Origin: an uncultured Halomonas sp.
GTDB taxonomy: Bacteria; Pseudomonadota; Gammaproteobacteria; Pseudomonadales; Halomonadaceae
Direction of reading: 5' to 3'
DNA length: 64,000 bases
Assembly: GCF_947493865.1 (NCBI RefSeq)
Contig: NZ_CANLTC010000001.1
Span: forward strand, 62,001 to 126,000
Part shown: positions 18,097-26,921 of the stretch, one piece after another
How positions within the stretch are numbered: position 1 is the stretch's first letter
Layout of the letters: each line of letters opens with the position of its first letter
Notes under the pieces: model-generated
What the model was told of the DNA's origin: nothing
Databases searched by the model: none
Seen by the model: only the letters and a program-made list of their open reading frames with translations
Translations under genes and position numbers: made by a program

Positions 18097-18366
18097 CTAG
18101 GGCCTGTTGACGTTTCATTCACGGCCGCGCTGGCGCCAGTTTTTATTCGGGGCAAGGCAGGAGGAGAGAAATTTGGTTATTCCAAATGAACGACGACTAA
18201 CGCAGCAGCGGATAAAAACTGGCCCAGCCCTTCGGGTTGCGCAGCAAAAAGCGCCATTCTGCGTTGCGAAACGTGAAAAGGGAATAACCCTTCCCGCGCT
18301 TCGCGCCTTGACTGACACTTTTTGATGCAGCAACGCGGTTCGCGATGAAGCGTCAACAGGCCCTAG
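18097..18366. mobile_element. 270-bp inverted-repeat element (MITE-like), 22-bp termini
   Basis: The left end 18097-18118 and the right end 18345-18366 are inverted copies: both read CTAGGGCCTGTTGACG, then TTTCAT or CTTCAT, so 21 of 22 positions match. Inside are further inverted pairs: GCCAGTTTTTAT (18135-18146) with its complement at 18212-18223, and GGTTATTCC near 18174 with its complement near 18279. No transposase frame exists; open frames inside are short and unlike any protein I know. The outermost CTAG is itself palindromic and may be a target duplication. It fills most of the 439-nt gap 17945-18383 and ends 17 nt before the next gene. Confidence 0.7.
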
Positions 18367-18383
18367 TGACATGGGAGACAATG

Positions 18384-19088
18384 ATGAAACTGGCCGTGCG
18401 CAAGGCATTTGCACTCGTCATATTGCTGACAGCAATCATCCAGACTGGGCTGATTCAGGCGGCGCAGACTCAGGTGATGCCGACTCCGTTCGAAGCCACC
18501 TATTCGCTTGTCATCAAGGGCTGGCCCGATACGCGCATTCAACATCGCCTATCGCAACAAGGGGCTTTATGGCAAAGCGAGATGAGCGCCTCCATTGCCA
18601 CGGCCAAAGGCGACGAGCTTGGCCGTTTTCGTCTTGATGGGAATACTGTCGACGCCCAATCCTACACCAGCGGCTATCGCTTTCTGGGCTTCGGTGATCG
18701 CTACCGGCTGAATGCAGAGGAACTGAGCGAGCTACCGGATCGGCAGACGGCGCTGTTCATGCTTTCTCGCGACGCCAGGAACGCGCGCTGCACCCATGAT
18801 CAGGTCGCGCCCTGCACCTTGCGTTACCTGAACTACAAGGGGGAGGAAACACGGCTCAAGTACCGCGTCACCGACCGTGATGAAGTGCGTCTTCCCGCCG
18901 GCATCTTTCCCCGCTTTACCGTCGATGCCTGGGATCCCGACAAGCCCGACCGCCATCTGATCTTTGGTTTCCATTCAGAAATTCCCGGGCTCATGTTGAG
19001 CTTCGAATATCGCAGCGAAGGCGAACGCAAGAGTCGTCTCACGCTTCAGCGCCTGACACTGGAGACAGGGTCCGATCAGTCCCCCTGA
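18384..19088 (+). CDS. Exported DUF3108-like protein
   Basis: 234 residues from the second ATG of the ATGATG pair (GGGAG at 18373-18377, spacing 6). Residues about 1-27 form a signal peptide (KAFALVILLTAIIQTGLIQA). The mature part resembles DUF3108 outer-envelope proteins: FEATYSLVIKGWPDTRIQHRL, LGRFRLDGNTVDAQSYTSGYRFLGFG, DRDEVRLPAGIFPRFTVDAWD and a beta-rich end. No catalytic motif is evident and no function is established for the family. The frame is open upstream into the inverted-repeat element, but those codons are not part of the protein by any sign. The element directly abuts the gene, so it likely supplies or has displaced the promoter. Confidence 0.7.
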   Translation: MKLAVRKAFALVILLTAIIQTGLIQAAQTQVMPTPFEATYSLVIKGWPDTRIQHRLSQQGALWQSEMSASIATAKGDELGRFRLDGNTVDAQSYTSGYRFLGFGDRYRLNAEELSELPDRQTALFMLSRDARNARCTHDQVAPCTLRYLNYKGEETRLKYRVTDRDEVRLPAGIFPRFTVDAWDPDKPDRHLIFGFHSEIPGLMLSFEYRSEGERKSRLTLQRLTLETGSDQSP

Positions 19089-19169
19089 TGGGGTATCAGC
19101 GAAACTCGCTTACGGGTTGCTGAACTAACCGCTAAAGTAGATCGCCCTGTTCACTGCTGGAAAATCCCG

Positions 19170-20096
19170 ATGCTGGCTGGTCTGTTACTGATTCTACTGC
19201 CCCTGATTCTGGGCTACCTGGTGCCGGTGCGCGACGAACGCGTTCTTGCTCTCATCAATCGCGGCGTCAATCTTTCCGTTTATGTCATTCTGGGGCTAAT
19301 GGGCATCAGCCTGACCGGGCTCGAGAATCTCGGTGAGCAATTGACCCGCATGGGCGGCCAGGCACTTCTGCTGTTTGCCATCATCACACCTGTCAATCTA
19401 GCGGCTTTATGGTGGCTATCCCGACGTAGCCGCCTGCGCGCGGGCACGTCTCCAGTGATCAAGGATGCCCCGACCAGCAAGCTGGCCGCCATGGCGGGTT
19501 CCCTGGCCCTGGCTGGCGTAGTCGCTCTGGGTGTAGTGGTCGGTGTGGTGTTGGGTAAGCTGGGTTGGACGTCCGTGGCAGCCTTGGCTGAACAGCTGGC
19601 GGAGTGGGTGCTCTATGTGCTGCTGGCACTGATCGGCTGTCAGCTACGTAATTCCGGCATGAGTCTGAAGCAGATTCTGCTCAATCGTCACGGTCTGGCA
19701 ATTGCTGTCACGGTGGCGGCCAGCTCCCTCGTTGCCGGGTTGCTGGCCGCGCCGCTGCTCGATTTGCGTTGGAATGAAGGCCTGGCGATGGCCGCCGGCT
19801 TCGGCTGGTATTCCTTGTCCGGCATTCTGATCGGCGATCAGTTGGGACCGGTACTCGGAGGCGCGGCGTTCTTCAACGATCTGGCCCGGGAACTGCTGGC
19901 CTTTCTGTTGATACCGCTGGTCATTCACCGCGCCGCGCCGCTGGCGATCGGCTACGGTGGTGCCACCTCGATGGATTTTACTCTACCGGTCATTCAGCAG
20001 CATGGCGGGATTGCCTGTGTGCCCATCGCGGTGGTCAGCGGCTTCATCTTGTCGTTGTTGTCGCCGCCGCTGATCCTGTTTCTCCTTTCGTTATGA
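19170..20096 (+). CDS. lysO: LysO-like lysine exporter (DUF340)
   Basis: 308 residues, about eight membrane segments, close to E. coli LysO/YbjE (299). Family marks are NRGVNLSVYVILGLMGISL (about 30-48) and the C-terminal block GFGWYSLSGILIGDQLGPVLG, FFNDLARELLAFLLIP and GYGGATSMDFTLPVIQ. LysO exports L-lysine and its toxic analogue thialysine in E. coli. A cytoplasmic loop of about 20 extra residues (SRRSRLRAGTSPVIKDAP, about 84-101) is the main length difference. Its end is only 7 nt from the convergent chemoreceptor gene. Confidence 0.85.
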   Translation: MLAGLLLILLPLILGYLVPVRDERVLALINRGVNLSVYVILGLMGISLTGLENLGEQLTRMGGQALLLFAIITPVNLAALWWLSRRSRLRAGTSPVIKDAPTSKLAAMAGSLALAGVVALGVVVGVVLGKLGWTSVAALAEQLAEWVLYVLLALIGCQLRNSGMSLKQILLNRHGLAIAVTVAASSLVAGLLAAPLLDLRWNEGLAMAAGFGWYSLSGILIGDQLGPVLGGAAFFNDLARELLAFLLIPLVIHRAAPLAIGYGGATSMDFTLPVIQQHGGIACVPIAVVSGFILSLLSPPLILFLLSL

Positions 20097-20103
20097 GCGT
20101 GTA

Positions 20104-22092
20104 TCAGTAAGCCTCGCTGGTCTTGCGGCTTACAGGTGCGAGCGACTGTCCGGCGTGTTGCGCCACCGCCTGTGCCGCATCGGCACTGACCTTGAACTGC
20201 TCGATGACACCGGCCATCTCCTCGGACTGCTCATCCAGCGACTTGCTCGCCGCCGCCATCTCTTCCACCAGGGCGGCGTTTTGCTGAGTCACTTCCTCGA
20301 GCTGCGACATGGCCTGATTGATCTGCTCGATGCCCGAGGATTGTTCGGTGCTGGCTGTGGTGATTTCACTGACCAACAACGCCATCTTCTTCATCTGCTC
20401 GGAAATGGTCTCGAGAATGTCGCTGCTATTGCTGACCAGCGCCTCGCCTTCGTTGATCTTGTTGACGTTGTTCTCGATCAGTTTACGAATCTGGTTGGCC
20501 TCTTCCGCACTGCGGCTGGCGAGATTTCGCACCTCGGATGCGACCACTGCGAAACCACGCCCGTGCTCCCCTGCCCGAGCCGCTTCCACGGAGGCATTCA
20601 AGGCCAGCAGGTTGGTCTGGAACGCGATGGCATCGATCGCCTTGATGATTGATGTGACCTCCTGATTCGACTCATGAATCTGGGTCATCGCCTTACGCGC
20701 CTTGCCGGCGACTTCACTGGCCTGAGATGCCTGCCCTGTCACTTCTGTAGACATGGTCTGAGCCTGACGCGCATTATCAGCGGTCTGGTGCACCGTGGCG
20801 GTAATCTGTTCCATGCTGGCTGCGGTTTGTACCAGAGAGGCGGATTGCTCCTCGGTACGCTGGGCCAGATCCTGATTGCCCATGGCGATTTCACCACTGG
20901 CCACCTTCACCGACATCGCTCCCTGCTTGACGTTGGCCACCAATTGCTCGGTCGTGGCCGTGGACTCGTTGAAGGCCTGATAAAGCTGAGACAGTTCGTC
21001 GCTGCCCGGCACATCGAGACGCTGGGTCAGATCACCGCCACGGCTAGAGATATCTTCCAGTGCCCGCTTCAGCGGCACCAGGATGCTGCGCACGATGGCA
21101 AATGCCAGGAATATTGCAAGGCCTGCCGCCAGGGCTGCGATCACCAGGTACTGCATCAGCGCATTGCGTGCCTGCTGGTAGAGGATGGCAGTCGTCGTCA
21201 GAACGTCTTCGGCCATGACATCTTCGACTTCCTTGAGAAGTTCGATCTTGTCCGTCTGCCAAGAGAACCACTGCTGCGGATCGACGCCAAAACCGCCCTG
21301 GAGGCCACGCTCGATCGCCAACTTGCGCAGATTGGAAACCCGCTCGACCACGGGGCCTGAAAGCAGTTCATCGTAACGTACCTGGACATCACTACTGGCC
21401 AGCGCATGAAAGCTTTTCAGGAAGGCATTTTCTTCGCCAAGAATAGTAAGAAATTCTTGATAAAGAACAGGGCTGAATACATCACTGCTGAACGCATTGG
21501 TCAGCACGGCGCGCTCGATGCCAGCTCGCTCCTTGACCTCCAGAAAGCTGTTGTAGGCAATGAGACGCCGCGCGACGCTGGCTTGACGGGTTGCGTGACT
21601 CAAGCTGCTTACGAGATCGATGAGTTCACTATTTATTGCAGTGTAGTGACCAATTGCCCTGGCAGCGGGAATCGATAACGAATCGACCTGTTGACGTATC
21701 GACGCGGTGTTTTTCAATAGCGTTTGCGCTGTCCCGATCTTGGCATTCAAGGCATCATCGAGCATGCCCTCATCGAGACCTTGCAGAAATTCTTGAAAGA
21801 CGCGTTCTTGAGTATTGGCATCCTGGCGTTTCGGGCCCAGTTCCTGACGGAAGTCTTGCCCTTTACTGCCTAGAAAGCCCGCCGTCATGCCGCGTTCTTG
21901 CTGTAGTTCATGCACCAGATTGCTGGCCTTCTGGGCAAGGGCCGTCAGGGATTGCAAATCGGACATTGTACTGGTCGTTCGTTGACGTTCGACGATGCCG
22001 GTAATGGCAAAATACGCCATGGCCAGTATCGGCAACGCCAGTACGAGCAAGAACTTTCTGCTCATGGAAATTCGGTGCAGCAATTGGTTCAT
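20104..22092 (-). CDS. Methyl-accepting chemotaxis protein with NIT sensor domain
   Basis: 662 residues from the ATG at 22090-22092 (GAGG 8 nt upstream). A membrane helix at about 12-29 is followed by a periplasmic nitrate/nitrite-sensing-type (NIT) domain, recognised by [24 protein letters not shown] residues near 60-78, and a second helix at about 311-335. Then come a HAMP domain and the signalling tip ([32 protein letters not shown] split over the hairpin). Such receptors drive CheA through CheW. The C-terminus (KTSEAY) has no CheR-docking pentapeptide. A sigma-28-like promoter is visible upstream. The ligand is unknown; NIT domains are proposed to sense nitrate or nitrite. Confidence 0.88.
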   Translation of the reverse strand: MNQLLHRISMSRKFLLVLALPILAMAYFAITGIVERQRTTSTMSDLQSLTALAQKASNLVHELQQERGMTAGFLGSKGQDFRQELGPKRQDANTQERVFQEFLQGLDEGMLDDALNAKIGTAQTLLKNTASIRQQVDSLSIPAARAIGHYTAINSELIDLVSSLSHATRQASVARRLIAYNSFLEVKERAGIERAVLTNAFSSDVFSPVLYQEFLTILGEENAFLKSFHALASSDVQVRYDELLSGPVVERVSNLRKLAIERGLQGGFGVDPQQWFSWQTDKIELLKEVEDVMAEDVLTTTAILYQQARNALMQYLVIAALAAGLAIFLAFAIVRSILVPLKRALEDISSRGGDLTQRLDVPGSDELSQLYQAFNESTATTEQLVANVKQGAMSVKVASGEIAMGNQDLAQRTEEQSASLVQTAASMEQITATVHQTADNARQAQTMSTEVTGQASQASEVAGKARKAMTQIHESNQEVTSIIKAIDAIAFQTNLLALNASVEAARAGEHGRGFAVVASEVRNLASRSAEEANQIRKLIENNVNKINEGEALVSNSSDILETISEQMKKMALLVSEITTASTEQSSGIEQINQAMSQLEEVTQQNAALVEEMAAASKSLDEQSEEMAGVIEQFKVSADAAQAVAQHAGQSLAPVSRKTSEAY

Positions 22093-22175
22093 TAGTAGCC
22101 TCAAGGTCGGGAAGGGTCATTGGTAAAGGCAAATATTGTTGTGCCATACACACAAATTCATATGCTCTACTTTCT

Positions 22176-22202
22176 ATATCGACGCCTTGACCAAGCTCTT
22201 GA
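22176..22202 (-). promoter_or_regulatory. Sigma-28 (FliA)-like promoter for the NIT chemoreceptor
   Basis: On the minus strand TCAAGAGC is followed by 11 nt and GTCGATAT. The flagellar sigma factor consensus is TAAAGTTT-N11-GCCGATAA. The spacing is exact, with 6 of 8 matches in the -10 part and 4 of 5 in the TAAAG core of the -35. It lies 84 nt upstream of the start codon. Confidence 0.45.
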
Positions 22203-22379
22203 GCGTGCTATCAGATTATTTTGATCAAAATCAACTTATGTTCTGTTGACAGCTAGCCAGCATCCCGCTTTCGGCGTTTCGTCCTGGCAAGAACCGCTTG
22301 CGTCTTGCTTGCACAATTGGCTCCCCTGCCTTGTGGCTGGCAGTGATACGCTGAGCCATTCTATTTTGGAGGTAGCCTG

Positions 22380-23861
22380 ATGGGTTCTCATCGCCCAGTC
22401 ATTACTCGTTTGGGCGTCAAGCTGTTTGCCATCATTCTGATCGTCAATGTGGCGATTTCAGGGTTCGCATTCCTGGGTGTTTCCCGAAGCATTGACAAGG
22501 GCTTTATCGACTATCTGGAAGACACCCAGATAAATCGCGCCAAGATACTGGCCAACACCCTCGGTGAGCAGTGGTTCCGGCACGGTAGCTGGCAGTGGCT
22601 GCGCGACGATGCCAGGGCCTGGGAAGACCTGGTGCAGCAGCTGCTCTGGCCCGGGCATAGCGAGCCCCCACAGAGCGTGGAAGGTGCCTTGGGCGATGCC
22701 CGGGATTTTGTCTTGCATGATGCAGGTAATCTACCCGTGATCGGCCTGTCGCCCCGGGGCGATAAGGACGATCCGGTCGTCCTCAACTGGTTGCATATCA
22801 CCTACGAAGGGAAGCACGTCGGCACTCTAGGCTATCGCGCGCCTTATCAGATGATGGCCGATATGGATCGCTTGTTCCTGTCTCGTCAGCAACGCAATCT
22901 GGCCGCCATCATCGCCTCTCTCGTGCTGGCGTCCTTATTGCTGGCAGGGGGTCTTGGCTGGTGGCTGGGACGACGCATGCGCGGCATGACCCTGGCTACC
23001 CGTCGTCTCAGGGGAGGCGATTACAGTACCCGCTTGAGCGAGCGTGGCCGTGACGAACTCTCGCGGCTGGCCCGGGATTTCAATGGCCTGGCAGCCACAT
23101 TGGAAGCCAATCGCGCCGCGCGACAACGCTGGGTGGCGGATATCGCTCATGAATTGCGCACACCCTTGGCGGTACTTAGAGGCGAGATCGAAGCCTTGCA
23201 GGATGGCATTCGTCCCTTGAATGAAGACAGCCTGCACTCGCTGTCTCAGGAGGTGAACCAGCTCGAGTGGTTGATTCGCGATCTTCGACTGTTGGCACAA
23301 AGCGATGCCGGCGCGTTGGACGTGCAACTGGTCATCATCGATCTTGCCAGCGCTCTCAGAGAGCGACTGGAGGAAGCGCGAGGCTGGCTCGAAAGCGCCG
23401 AGATCGATCTGGAAATCGACATAAACGGCCCTGCATTCGTATCCGGCGACCCCCAGCGTCTGCGTCAGCTATGGAATAATCTATTGTCCAACACCCGTGC
23501 TTATACCGACGCACCGGGACGCTTGAAGGTTAGTCTTTCATTGGTGGACAATCAGGCTCGGGTGATCTGGGAGGATAGCGCCCCAGGGGTCGACAGTGCA
23601 GAATTACCACGTTTGACCGAGCGTCTTTATCGTGTCGATGGGTCACGTAACCGGCGACGGGGTGGAACTGGATTGGGTCTTTCCATCGCTGCAGCCTTGG
23701 TAAAAGCTCATAATGGCCGCTGGGAGGCAGCGCATTCATACCTGGGCGGTGTGCGCTGGACGCTATCGCTACCCTTGGCCGAGCGAGCGATAGTTGGACC
23801 CATGCCGATCAAACCAGAACCGATGGCACTGACGTCGTCTAAATACGGGAAGAAGATATGA
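22380..23861 (+). CDS. baeS: BaeS-like sensor histidine kinase
   Basis: 493 residues (E. coli BaeS 467). Membrane helices at about 13-35 and 174-196 flank a periplasmic region; a HAMP domain follows (RGGDYSTRLSERGRDELSRLARDFN). The phospho-acceptor His257 sits in IAHELRTPLAVLRGEIEAL, a block very close to BaeS. ATP-binding marks are NNLLSNTRAYT, EDSAPGVD and RRGGTGLGLSI. GGAGG 7 nt before the ATG decides the start. The stop overlaps the regulator gene (ATGA). BaeSR answers envelope damage and some toxic compounds; target exporters are not in this window. The extra C-terminal tail (about 25 residues) has no recognised motif. Confidence 0.83.
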   Translation: MGSHRPVITRLGVKLFAIILIVNVAISGFAFLGVSRSIDKGFIDYLEDTQINRAKILANTLGEQWFRHGSWQWLRDDARAWEDLVQQLLWPGHSEPPQSVEGALGDARDFVLHDAGNLPVIGLSPRGDKDDPVVLNWLHITYEGKHVGTLGYRAPYQMMADMDRLFLSRQQRNLAAIIASLVLASLLLAGGLGWWLGRRMRGMTLATRRLRGGDYSTRLSERGRDELSRLARDFNGLAATLEANRAARQRWVADIAHELRTPLAVLRGEIEALQDGIRPLNEDSLHSLSQEVNQLEWLIRDLRLLAQSDAGALDVQLVIIDLASALRERLEEARGWLESAEIDLEIDINGPAFVSGDPQRLRQLWNNLLSNTRAYTDAPGRLKVSLSLVDNQARVIWEDSAPGVDSAELPRLTERLYRVDGSRNRRRGGTGLGLSIAAALVKAHNGRWEAAHSYLGGVRWTLSLPLAERAIVGPMPIKPEPMALTSSKYGKKI

Positions 23862-24556
23862 ACGAGTCCATTCTGATCATCGAGGACGAAATCAAGATTG
23901 CCCAGTTGATCGCCGATTATCTTACCGCCAGTGGCTATACCCCCCATCGTCTCGAGAATGGCGACGATGTCATTCCATGGCTTCAGGATCGCCCATCCAG
24001 CGCCCTACCCTCGCTGGTACTTCTCGATCTCATGTTACCGGGTACCGATGGGTTGACGTTATGTCACCGCATTCATGATCAATGGCCCCAATTGCCGATC
24101 ATCATGATAACGGCCCGAGTCGAAGAGGTTGATCGCCTGCTGGGCCTGGAGCTGGGCGCTGACGACTATATCTGCAAACCCTTCAGCCCTCGAGAAGTGG
24201 TTGCCCGAGTCAAGGCGGTGCTGCGACGGGCTCATAGCCGGGATTCAGTTGGCGATGATGCTCCCAATCAGCTGGTACTGGATGAAGAAGGCTGGCGTGC
24301 CCTGGCGGATGGAAAGGACATCGAACTGACCGCCGTCGAATTTCAGCTACTCAAGGTGATGATGAGTGCGCCGGGGCGCATTTTCTCCCGGGAACAGTTG
24401 ATGGATCATATGTATCGCGATCACCGCATCGTCTCCGAGCGAACCGTCGACAGTCACATCAAGAAATTGCGGCGCAAGATTGCCGACGCCTGGCCGGAGC
24501 GCGAAATCATTCGCTCGGTCTATGGCGTCGGCTACAAGTATCAGCCCGAGGAATGA
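23858..24556 (+). CDS. baeR: BaeR-like OmpR-family response regulator
   Basis: 232 residues. Receiver with IIEDEIKIA, phospho-acceptor Asp57 (VLLDLMLPGTDGL), Thr in MITARVEEVDRL and Lys in ICKPFSPREVVARVKAVLRR. The winged-helix output domain has ELTAVEFQLLKVMMSAPGRIFSREQLMDHMY and the recognition-helix region RTVDSHIKKLRRKI, as in BaeR. It is coupled to the kinase gene by a 4-nt overlap and ends 23 nt before a convergent phosphatase gene. Confidence 0.84.
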   Translation: MNESILIIEDEIKIAQLIADYLTASGYTPHRLENGDDVIPWLQDRPSSALPSLVLLDLMLPGTDGLTLCHRIHDQWPQLPIIMITARVEEVDRLLGLELGADDYICKPFSPREVVARVKAVLRRAHSRDSVGDDAPNQLVLDEEGWRALADGKDIELTAVEFQLLKVMMSAPGRIFSREQLMDHMYRDHRIVSERTVDSHIKKLRRKIADAWPEREIIRSVYGVGYKYQPEE

Positions 24557-24579
24557 CCCCGCCCTGCAAGCACCTCGGG

Positions 24580-25335
24580 TCAGTCGAGGTCCTCCTGAAC
24601 GCTCGTTTCAACAGCGCCCCGTTGCTGCAGCCAGCGCGCGATCAGCCAGCACAGTGAGGCCCATACCGCTCCGGCAGTCCAGCCTGCAAGCACATCCGTC
24701 GGCCAGTGCACTCCCATATAAACGCGACTGATGCCTACCAGTACGGTCACCAGCAGAGCCGCCAGCAGCAAATAGGCTTTTAGACGCCACCGAGGCTGGA
24801 TACGAATGAGCAAGGCGGCCAATGTCAGGTAGGTTACCGCAGCCATCATCGAGTGGCCGCTAGGAAAACTGGCGGTGTAGACAATGGAGCCGTGTGAGAC
24901 CAGATCCGGTCGCGGTCGATCGAAAAGCAGCTTGAGCAGCGTGCTTGCCAACAGCCCTCCGCCAACGGATGCCAGCAGAAACATCGACGCCCGATAGTAG
25001 CGCGAAAGCAGCAGAAACCCGAAGGTGATCAAGGTGATGAAGACCAGCACCCCGACCCCGCCAAGCGCCGTGAAATCCCGTCCTAGCTCCTCGATCCAGC
25101 CCGGCCCGAGGGGATCGGTGAGATCGCCGGGGGTGCGAAAGGCCAGCAGGATTCGCTCGTCGAGAGAACGCGTCTCGCCTTCCATGACCGTGTCCGCAAG
25201 CTCGATGAACCCCCAGACACCCCCAAACAGCACCACCGCACTAAGCAGGATCGAGAACTCATAACGTCCCAGCCAGGTAAGAAAGGTAAAGGGATTTCGA
25301 CGTGACTGGCGGCTTTTTTCCGGCAGGCGGGACAT
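24580..25335 (-). CDS. PAP2-superfamily membrane phosphatase
   Basis: 251 residues, about six membrane segments. The three catalytic motifs of type 2 phosphatidic acid phosphatases are complete: KLLFDRPRP (about 144-152), PSGHSM (about 167-172) and SRVYMGVHWPTDVLAG (about 207-222), giving the Lys/Arg, His nucleophile support and second His needed. Relatives dephosphorylate phosphatidylglycerol phosphate or undecaprenyl pyrophosphate at the periplasmic face. Which of these is used cannot be told from sequence. The start follows AGGAG with 9 nt spacing. Convergent with baeR. Confidence 0.87.
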   Translation of the reverse strand: MSRLPEKSRQSRRNPFTFLTWLGRYEFSILLSAVVLFGGVWGFIELADTVMEGETRSLDERILLAFRTPGDLTDPLGPGWIEELGRDFTALGGVGVLVFITLITFGFLLLSRYYRASMFLLASVGGGLLASTLLKLLFDRPRPDLVSHGSIVYTASFPSGHSMMAAVTYLTLAALLIRIQPRWRLKAYLLLAALLVTVLVGISRVYMGVHWPTDVLAGWTAGAVWASLCWLIARWLQQRGAVETSVQEDLD

Positions 25336-25452
25336 GGGGCATCACTCCTTGTGGTATCCACGAAACACGTCCTTGCCGTTACCGACAAGGACGTGGGTTG
25401 ACTATGCTTCACGAATCAGCGTGCTTCATGACAAGCAGTGCGCGAGTGTTTC

Positions 25453-25602
25453 CTTAGGGAAGCGCTGACAAATCGGCGAGCAGTATCAAGAACAAGGCGC
25501 CCGGAGCACAGGAACCGCAGCATATGGGTATATGTGAGGATTCCGAGCACCGCGTAACGCAGTGCTTGAAGTGCGCAGCCATTTATTCAGTGTTTCCCTT
25601 AG
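25453..25602. mobile_element. 150-bp imperfect inverted-repeat element, second family
   Basis: The left end 25453-25468 (CTTAGGGAAGCGCTGA) and the right end 25587-25602, read in reverse complement as CTAAGGGAAACACTGA, match at 13 of 16 positions. Between them lies non-coding sequence with smaller dyads, for example around GCATATGGGTATATGTG. It differs in sequence and length from the element at 18097-18366. It fills the gap between the PAP2 and carboxypeptidase genes, and its right end contains the TAA stop of the carboxypeptidase gene. I recall similar intergenic repeats in halomonads but cannot confirm copy number. Confidence 0.55.
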
Positions 25603-26921
25603 CCGTCCACATCGGCCCGCACCACCATGCACTCCATCCCCTGCTGGATGAGTTGTGCGCAGGAGCGCCGCGCCTGGCCCTCTTCCATATCGACGAGTTG
25701 AGCGCGAAATACGCCCTGCTCTTGCGCGGATGGCGTTATTGCAACCCGCGAGTTGTTCAAGGAGGCATCGAGCTGCCTAACAGCCTTGTCCGCCAGCGAC
25801 TTGGCGCCGTTCGGGTCGCGAAATGCACCGACCTGTACCGCCCAGGCATCCATCGAACGTAGAGAGTTGCCGTCGGCCTTGGCGATCAAGCGCTGAATGG
25901 GATCGTCCACGGCTTGTTCTTTGGTCTCGGTGCCTGCGCCGTTAGCGACAGACGTCCTGGCAGGCGCATTAACGGTGTTCGCCAACGCCAGCTTTCTCGC
26001 GGAACTTGTACGGGTTGCAGGCCGCGTTATCGCATTGGCGCTGTCGAACACATCGGCGCTGGCGACCCAATCATGGCGGTTCAATAGACCGGCGCGCACG
26101 AAACCGCGATCAAGCAGATCCGCCGTGTGAATGTCGCGTGACTTGGCAGTAAAGCCGCCCATGACCACCGTGAGAAGGCGTCGATCATCCCGTACCGCCG
26201 AGGTGGCGACGTTGAATCCGGATGCACGAATGTAGCCTGTCTTCAACCCATCCGCCCCTGCATAGCTATCCAACAGATTGTTGTGCCCGGTATGGGTCTT
26301 GCCGTTGTAGACAAAACGGGTCTGGGAAAAATAGTCGTAATACTGCGGGAAATCCTGCATCAGGCTCAAGGAAAGCTTGGCCATATCCTTTGCCGTGGTG
26401 ACTTGTAGATCATCCGGCAAACCCGAAGCATTACGAAAGATAGTTCCGGTCATGCCCAGCGCATGCGCCTTGTCGGTCATCTGTCCGGCAAAGGCTCGCT
26501 CACTTCCTGCCAGGCCCTCCGCCACCACGACGGCCACATCGTTGGCAGAACGCACGACCAATGCAGGAATTATTTCCTTGATACTGATCTTGTCACCGGG
26601 ACGCACCCATAACTTGGAAGGCGGTTGTGCCGCAGCCCGAGAAGAGACCGTAAAGGTGTCGTCCAGCGTCAAGGTGTTGTCTTCTATCGCTTCGAACAGA
26701 AGATAAAGCGTCATCATCTTGGTAAGGGAGGCGGGATAACGTGGCGCATCAGCGTTGGAGGCGGACAATACTTCTCCACTTTCCACGTCCAGAACGATGG
26801 AGGCGTAACGTGGGTTGGCCGCCTCGGCCTGTAACGGCATGAGAAGTGCCGTGCTGAAAACCGCGAAAGCGATGACGGTACCGAGACCGCGCGAGAGGAC
26901 AGAAAAGGAGTTGAATGCCAT
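25599..26921 (-). CDS. dacA: D-alanyl-D-alanine carboxypeptidase (PBP5/6 family, S11) with C-terminal SPOR domain
   Basis: 440 residues. A signal peptide (about 1-35, ending AEA) is followed by the S11 catalytic domain with the full set of active-site motifs: SLTK at Ser65-Lys68, SAN at 125-127 and KTG at 227-229. A linker of about 80 residues leads to a SPOR domain (about 358-435, AWAVQVGAFRDPNGAKSLADKA), which binds denuded peptidoglycan at the division site. The enzyme would trim the terminal D-Ala of pentapeptides. The SPOR domain replaces the usual C-terminal membrane anchor helix and suggests septal targeting. The stop codon lies in the end of an inverted-repeat element. Confidence 0.9.
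   Translation of the reverse strand: MAFNSFSVLSRGLGTVIAFAVFSTALLMPLQAEAANPRYASIVLDVESGEVLSASNADAPRYPASLTKMMTLYLLFEAIEDNTLTLDDTFTVSSRAAAQPPSKLWVRPGDKISIKEIIPALVVRSANDVAVVVAEGLAGSERAFAGQMTDKAHALGMTGTIFRNASGLPDDLQVTTAKDMAKLSLSLMQDFPQYYDYFSQTRFVYNGKTHTGHNNLLDSYAGADGLKTGYIRASGFNVATSAVRDDRRLLTVVMGGFTAKSRDIHTADLLDRGFVRAGLLNRHDWVASADVFDSANAITRPATRTSSARKLALANTVNAPARTSVANGAGTETKEQAVDDPIQRLIAKADGNSLRSMDAWAVQVGAFRDPNGAKSLADKAVRQLDASLNNSRVAITPSAQEQGVFRAQLVDMEEGQARRSCAQLIQQGMECMVVRADVDG

Noticed and set aside
18107..18325. Open frames inside the 270-bp inverted-repeat element
   Set aside because: Present on both strands because of the dyad structure; no transposase motif or start signal.
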